The notes below the pieces were generated by a model. That model saw only the letters and a program-made list of their open reading frames with translations, was not told the DNA's origin and ran no database searches. DNA of 24,471 bases, taken from assembly GCA_000467715.1 (NCBI GenBank), contig AJFK01000495.1, positions 1 through 24,471 on the forward strand, given 5' to 3'. Made by a program: the position numbers and the translations under genes. Positions 18,442 to 24,471 of this stretch are shown one piece after another; position 1 is the first letter of the stretch, and every line of letters begins with the position of its first letter. The DNA comes from Hysterium pulicare CBS 123377. Taxonomy: Eukaryota; Ascomycota; Dothideomycetes; Hysteriales; Hysteriaceae.

Positions 18442-21400
18442 ATGATCGAAGAAGTGAAATACAATGAGCCTTCAAATCTCATGGACGTGGATATTTTGTC
18501 GACGTTCAGTCAATCAAACGGCGAGGATGGGGTTGCGCACGAGCCTCCCCAGCCCACGAGCAAACATGACAAACATGCTAGTGGCTTAGCGCAACCCTGG
18601 CCGGAGCACGGCGAGCTCGACGACTTTCCCTTGCGAGAGCATCGTGAAGCTCCAGATCGTTCACATCGCCGCATTTATCCACAACCGCGTCGACGCCTTT
18701 CATCGCGCCGTTTTATCGATAGATATCGCCCTGAACCGCTCTACCTGCCACGCAGGCCTGCCGACAAAGATCTTCCAGAAAAACCCGCCGACGACGCGCT
18801 CTCTGTCGTGATGGCAGACCTGGATATCAGACCTGAGGAGAGGAGAGATGGAGGTCGCAATCGAGGAAACTTCAATCGGAAAAGACGTTTTAGAGGTAAC
18901 CCACCCTATATCCGTACTTGAGTGGAGCTCTTCCAGCATTCTGTACTTGCCTTCGCGCAATTGCTGACAAGATTTAATTTGCAGATGACGACGAATTCGA
19001 CCGTCATCCACAACGCCGTCGCCGCTATGAAGAACCCACCCAGGCGAAGCTACGGAAGATGCTCTTAAGTATAGCCGAATCCCCGATGAAACTTCCCGAA
19101 GATGAGGCCAAGGACATTGCCAGACTGCTTGGAGAAAACTTTGAAGAGGAGGAGCTTAAGGCGGAGTTTTTCGACGTGTTTGTCAAACTGTACGAATCTC
19201 TTTCGCCCATGATGAATGTCATCAGCCCTCGCTAATCTTCCTAGGATCACCGAACAACCTTTCAAGATCCCGTTTACTGCTGCTATTGTCTTCTACGCAA
19301 ACGATTCGAAACCAGAGGTTACTGCGGAGGCGTTCAGGCGAGCCGCGGACCGCTTACAACAACATCTTAATGCGGGCAGCTGGAAGGAATTCAAGCTATT
19401 CCTCCGCTTCTTTGCGTGTCTGCAGGGATTACTAGAGGGTGACGGAGTCTTCGCCATTCTTCAGCAACTCTTCGACAGCGCTGTTGACTTACAAAGTGCA
19501 AACGAGAATGATGTACGATTAACCTTATTGTGAAGAATCTTATTCGCTAATGATCATAGGTTGTGGGACTTGAGCTCGTCAAGATCATCCTACTCACAAT
19601 CCCGTACGCACTAGTCTCAGGAGGTGCCACGTTCCAAGAGCAAGCTACCGAATTACTCCAAAAAACGGAGATCGTCGCCTCTATGCGACTCCCTATCGAG
19701 TCTCTCGTAGAGTCGTACCATGGAGATACTGAGGAGAAGCCGATCCCTTACCACAGCATTATCGGGCTTCTGCAGACACAGCTACAAAACGAAGCTGCTC
19801 GCGGATGGGAATTTGCTTGCATACCTAGATTCGCGAGACCAGTTCCTCGCCAAGTAGATGGCGAGGAGACAATGCCAGCTGCCCCACCATCCCATGCTTT
19901 CCCTGCCATAACTATCCCATCTCCGGTCAATCCCGGACCTAAGCCACTGTTCCCAGAGGCATATTTCTCGCTATATACGGATCAAGGCATTGAGGTAAGG
20001 TATCTGCGATTCTGCTCTTTATGCTCCGCTAATAATGCAGACGGTGCCAAAAAGCACAGACATTGCCGCGTGTCTCTTCCGAGATGCCATTGTCGACACT
20101 ATCGATCAGCTTGATTTCAATCGCAATGCTACTGCAAAATTTCTGATCGAACTTGACTGCTATTGGCAGCCGGATACCTTCGTTAAACGTGGAACGGCCT
20201 TCGACAAACTCCGTGACGTACCCGAAGGCAAGTCGACCTGGAAGCCAGAGGATCTTGCCGTGGATGCCCTTTTCTCACAAATCTTCAAACTTCCGAACCC
20301 TGAGCACAAACTCATCTACTATCATTCGGTCATTACCGAGAGCTGCAAGGTTGCGCCAGCAGCCATCGCACCAAGTTTGGGGAGAGCCATCAGATTCCTC
20401 TTCAGGAATTTAGATGTTATGGACCTTGAACTTACATACAGATTTCTGGATTGGTTCGCACATCATTTGAGTAATTTTGAGTTCAGGTGGAAATGGACGG
20501 AATGGTTCGTCTTCCCCAACCTTTTCACGCTGAAGATCTCTAACATTTATAGGCTTGACGACATCGACCGCACAGACTTGCACCCGAAGAAAGCATTAAT
20601 CATCGCAGCACTCGATAAGGAAATCCGTCTTTCCTTCGCCAAGCGCATACGCTCAACAGTACCGGAGAAATACCATTCACTGATCCCGGAAGGAAAGGAG
20701 AAGGACACACCGGATTTTAAGTACAGTGCTGACAGTATGTTACCTGCCTCCATCCATCCGGGTAGTTTTGATAGTTAACGTATCATCTATAGCAACACCC
20801 TTTGCGGAGGAGGCCCGTCAACTGTGCACCCAAATTCGGAAGAAAGCTCCCGACGAAGAAGTACAAGAGACGATCAACGCCATTCACAACAAGGCGGCCG
20901 AGGCGGGTGTAGAGGACGTGCTTGTTCCATCCACAGATGCCTTCGTAACGTGCATATGTTATATCGGTTCGAAATCTCTCTCTCACGTGCTCTCGTGCAT
21001 TGACCGTAGCAAAGACCGCCTACTTGCTATCGGGCAGCAGTCAGAGAGGGCAAGACGCCAGATCGTTGAAAGCGTGGTCACATACTGGAAGGACCAACCC
21101 GGTGTTGCTGTCAACATCATCGATAAACTTCTCAATTACAACATCCTAACGCCGATGTGTGTAGTGCAGTGGGCCTTGTCGGACCATCTCGGCGCCGGTG
21201 AGACTCTTTCCGAGAGTTGGATCTACGAAATGGTGTCAAATACCGTGGGTAAAGTCACAAACCGTATCCGCAACATTGTGACAGCTCGACTGCAGAAAGG
21301 ACTACCTCAGGAGCAACTTACCATGTTGGACGATCACCTTACCAAGGAACGCGATGCCATGCGCGCCCTTTTCAAATACATCGACGACTCGATGAAGGCA

Positions 21401-21685
21401 GTTGCTGAAGGGATCTCCGACACTTTCATCGAGAAATCGGGCAACGGCGAACTGACGGAAGAGGCTGCTGGGCATATCAAAGACTGGGGCAGGAGATGGC
21501 AGACTGTCTTCGTGCGAAAGGCTCAGGTTGAAGAGGCGGTCGTCGGTGAAGAAGCTGTTGAGGCTAAGATCAAGCTCATCGCTGCTGAGCCAGAGCCAGA
21601 GACTGCACTTGAGCCAGAGGGCAATGGACATGTGGAGAACGGAGTCATGGAGGATGTTGCCGATGGTGAAGACGAGGCTTTGTAA
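18442..21685 (+). CDS. cbc1: Nuclear cap-binding complex large subunit (CBP80/Sto1 type)
   Basis: Large subunit of the nuclear complex binding the m7G cap of new transcripts, acting in splicing, export and decay with the small subunit CBP20. Exons 18442-18895, 18985-19189, 19245-19512, 19560-19994, 20041-20504, 20553-20734 and 20793-21685 give 966 residues; introns are 89, 55, 47, 46, 48 and 58 bp and all phases agree. A basic stretch with RKRRFRDDDEFDRHPQRRRR (about 145-164) is a likely bipartite nuclear signal. The MIF4G domain follows (EEPTQAKLRKML onward, including WKEFKLFLRFFACLQGLL), then the second and third helical repeat domains (FRWKWTEW; LLNYNILTPMCVVQWAL; RDAMRALFKYI) and an acidic tail. 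Starting at Met 18811 (MADLDIRPEERR) would give 843 residues, nearer the usual length, so the first 123 residues are uncertain. I keep 18442 as the first good-context ATG. The fifth intron has an unusual GTTCGT donor. Confidence 0.93.
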
Positions 21686-22334
21686 AGGATTTCATACGAC
21701 ACGGGGGGGTTCGAATAGTCGGAAAAGGCATTTTTGCATTTTGGTTTATTTAGGCGTCCTTAAGTCGAAGTCGAATTGTCCATCAAGGTCCCCAAGGTCT
21801 GAAAAGGGTCTTTTGACAAATTCGACCAAGTAGACTATATTTTTTCTTTGGCTCTGGAGTGCTGCATATTTAACTTTTTTTGGGCGCATGGGCGGCGAGG
21901 AAGTAGGCTTCCTTCGACTCGCTCCATATGTACAATAAAGATAGGATTCCCAAAATGACAAAACAAGACGAGATGCAGCAGAATAACCTCACATAAGTTG
22001 ATCTGTAATATTCTGGTGTATTTTCAAGTAGTAATGGTTGCTAGTGCTTCCTGCACGGTGATGTCGCGGCACGGAGCCGCTTGGATCAACGCCGTCATGT
22101 GAAGTTTTGGATGGTCGAGTCCTGGAAAGTCTATCAAAGCTCCCTGCCACGTCCAGGCACCCTCGATACTCCACAGGCAATGGAGCCCGTTGCAAAATTC
22201 TTCCACTAACACTCTCTCTCAAGTACCCGCTCCAACAATCTCTCCATCCTCCAAAAGCTCCGCGAAGAGCCCCTTCCATATCTATCTGCCAACCATATCG
22301 GCCGCAACGCATCCCCGAATTTCCTTCTACGAAC
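21686..22334. other. Intergenic region, cap-binding gene to NIPA-like gene
   Basis: About 650 bp with the 3' flank of the cap-binding gene (T-rich 21840-21880) and the promoter and leader of the NIPA-like gene. From about 22182 to the start at 22335 there is no ATG and the tract is rich in C and T, as in leaders. No RNA gene recognised. Confidence 0.5.
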
Positions 22335-24471
22335 ATGCTACTCTCTCCATCATATAGTGCTGCAGGCTCAGCAACATCCACTGTAAATAATGGACCTACC
22401 CCGAGTCCCACGTCCTCGATACCCGGCGTGGGAAGCGAGGGCTGGTCGTCACTCATCGGCATCGTGACTGCGATCGTCGGGAACATTTTAATATCTTTCG
22501 CGTTGAACATGCAACGATATGCACATATACGCCTTGCAAGGGAATGGGAAGACAACGAAAAGTCTAGAAAGACTAGGGGCACTGGTCAAGCAAAGATTGC
22601 TGAGGAAAGAACAAAAGCAAACTTGAGCCGCCAGTATCATCCCCCGCGGCATGTGGATTATGCCGTTGAAGAGGAGGGAGAGGCGCTGAGTGGGAATATG
22701 GTGGCTACGGAAGCAGATCCTTTAATCCCATCCATCACCAAGAGACGTGGGCATGAACGGTCGAGGGCGAGGCATTCGATCGATTCAATAGCTTCGGGCT
22801 CGGCGGACGGCTCGCGCTCCGAAACTTCAATCAAGCAGCAATCCTACCTCAAGTCGCCATATTGGTGGGCGGGAATAATCATGATGACTGTTGGAGAAGC
22901 TGGAAACTTCCTCGCCTACGGATTTGCGCCGGCCTCCATTGTTTCTCCCCTTGGCGTCGTTGCTCTAATATCCAATTGTATAATCGCGCCTTTTATGCTT
23001 AAAGAGCGCTTTAGAGCGCGCGATGGCCTAGGTGTGCTTGTTGCTGTTGCCGGTGCGGTCACTGTAGTGGCTTCGGCGAGTGACAATAATCCTAAATTGG
23101 GCCCTGATCAAATATGGAAGTTAATCGCAACTTGGGAATTTGAAACATATCTGGGGATCACTATCGCGCTCATCATCGGATTAGCTTTTGTCAGTAACAG
23201 ATATGGGGACAAGAGTATTCTGATTGATTTGGGGCTTGTAGGATTATTCGGTATGTCGAACCATCCGGTCACTCTCTTCAGGAGATACAAATTCCCAGCC
23301 CTTTCTTCTCGTATTGTATGCTAATGACCCAATCGCTATAGGAGGCTACACAGCTCTCTCAACCAAAGGCGTAGCGTCACTTCTCTCATACACCGTCTTC
23401 CGCGCCCTCACCTTCCCTGTAACCTACCTCCTGATTGCTGTACTCGTCTTCACCGCTGTCATGCAAATCAGATATCTAAACCGTGCTTTGCAACGCTTCG
23501 ACGCCACCATGGTTATCCCCACGCAATTCGTTCTTTTCACGCTGTCCGTCATTCTAGGTTCCGCAGTCCTCTATCGTGACTTCGAGAAGACTCCCGGCGA
23601 CGACGCGGGAAAGTTCGTGGGAGGCTGCGTTCTGACCTTCCTTGGTGTGTGGCTAATCACGAGCGGACGGCCGAGGAGAAACGACGAAGATGAAGAAGAT
23701 AGAGAGCCCGAACCCCCAGAAGCCATCAATCTAGTGGATGGCGAACGCTATCAAGATTCCGTCGATGGAGCCGTAGACCGAGATATAGAAGCCGGAGCAA
23801 GTAGTCGACGATCATCAAATCTCCGCGCAACATCCCCACCCATTGCCATCCGCCGCCGAGAAAGAGCCCACAGTCCATCGCCCCCAGCCACACCCATCAT
23901 AACATTCACACCAGGCGATGAGAACCCCTGGGAACGCGACCTCTCAACCCAGTCCTCCATTTCCAACTACTCCCCCTCCCCAGCACCCCGCCAACCTCCC
24001 CTCAGTAAAATATCCACACACTCCATGCCCGTCCTACCCACAACTCACAACCCTCACCCGCTCTCCAGATCCTCTCCAAACACCAACAACAATAACCAAA
24101 CCCATCCCGACACCCTCGGCGACCGTCCTCGAACATCCACGCGCGGTATCTCGGATAACGCGATTTCCGCCACTACAGCGACACCCATCACGCCTACCAC
24201 ACCTTCACGCCTAGATGCCTATTTGAATGCTGGGGCAGGGGCGTTGCCTAGATATAGGAACCAAGCCACAGTCGAGCGTCTCGCGAGCCGGAATTCCATC
24301 GCTGGTCCGCTGCTCGCGAGTCCGTTGTCTAGTAGTCTGAGCGCTATGGTTGCGGATTTGAAGAGGAGTGGCAGTTTGAGGGAGCAGGTGCATGGGCCGT
24401 CGAGGAGGAGGGAGTCTGTTTTTGCGGGCGCCGGGGAGGCTGAGGGGGGGCGGGATCGTGGGGAGAATATA
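22335..24471 (+). CDS. NIPA-like (DUF803) magnesium transporter family membrane protein, 3' partial
   Basis: Polytopic membrane protein of the NIPA family, related to animal NIPA1-4, which are described as Mg2+ transporters; transport by this protein is inferred. Exons 22335-23250 and 23342-24471 (intron 91 bp, GTATGT donor, GCTAAT branch) encode 682 residues up to the window edge, still open. Hydrophobic segments: about 38-57, 176-197, 201-222, 231-248, 271-287, 296-318, 325-346, 361-382 and 396-413, matching the nine-helix plan. Family signatures: GEAGNFLAYGFAPASIVSPL (187-206), with NCIIAPFMLKER, GGYTALSTKG across the intron join, and TQFVLFTLSVILGSAVLYRDF. Two features differ from animal members: a roughly 115-residue hydrophilic insert between helices 1 and 2, and a Ser/Pro/Arg-rich cytoplasmic tail of more than 265 residues after helix 9. 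The start is the first ATG in frame. Confidence 0.9.

Noticed and set aside
21700-21725. GGTTCGAATAG, resembling a tRNA T-arm / B box
   Set aside because: The conserved final C positions are missing, and upstream bases belong to the cap-binding gene, leaving no acceptor or anticodon arms.
1-24471. Transposons, CRISPR arrays, biosynthetic cluster or phage-like features
   Set aside because: No transposase, integrase, polymerase, terminal repeats, regular spacer arrays or clustered secondary-metabolism enzymes were seen on either strand.

Overview
This is nuclear DNA of a filamentous ascomycete (Pezizomycotina). Genes are intron-rich: I resolved 24 introns, most 46-120 bp, with GT donors (often GTAAGT or GTACGN), branch points such as GCTGAC, GCTGAT or CTAAC a short way upstream of the acceptor, and AG acceptors. 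Genes lie on both strands with their own leaders and there are no operons. A recognisable Atg101, absent from Saccharomyces, also points to filamentous fungi. I cannot assign a class or genus with confidence.

Layout. 39-1088 (+): mitochondrial ribosomal protein uS10m (Rsm10), 5' end outside the window. 1778-2573 (+): small secreted, probably GPI-anchored CFEM-like Cys-rich protein. 2787-4532 (-): intronless ORC2. 5842-7530 (+): MFS sugar transporter. 7883-8245 (-): unrecognised three-exon small gene whose N terminus is made of a 12-bp tandem repeat. 9363-10142 (-): ATG101. 10143-15173: about 5 kb without a confident gene, holding a C2H2-like coding fragment (11800-12018, -), one weak 148-codon ORF, and the probable long ATG-free leader of the next gene. 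15174-16691 (+): GSK-3 kinase, seven exons. 18442-21685 (+): large subunit of the nuclear cap-binding complex, seven exons, with a three-sense-codon uORF just before its start. 22335-24471 (+): NIPA/DUF803 membrane protein, 3' end outside the window.

The genes are mostly conserved housekeeping or regulatory functions (mitochondrial translation, replication initiation, sugar uptake, autophagy initiation, GSK-3 signalling, mRNA cap binding, Mg2+-type transport). They do not form a pathway or biosynthetic cluster, and I found no transposon, CRISPR array, tRNA or rRNA. I do not see a clear new multi-gene system. The best leads are the repeat-bearing small gene, the ATG-free leader of gsk3, the minimal uORF and N-terminal extension of the cap-binding gene, and the orphan zinc-finger-like fragment. 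All exon joins are my own readings from splice signals and frame, not transcript-verified.
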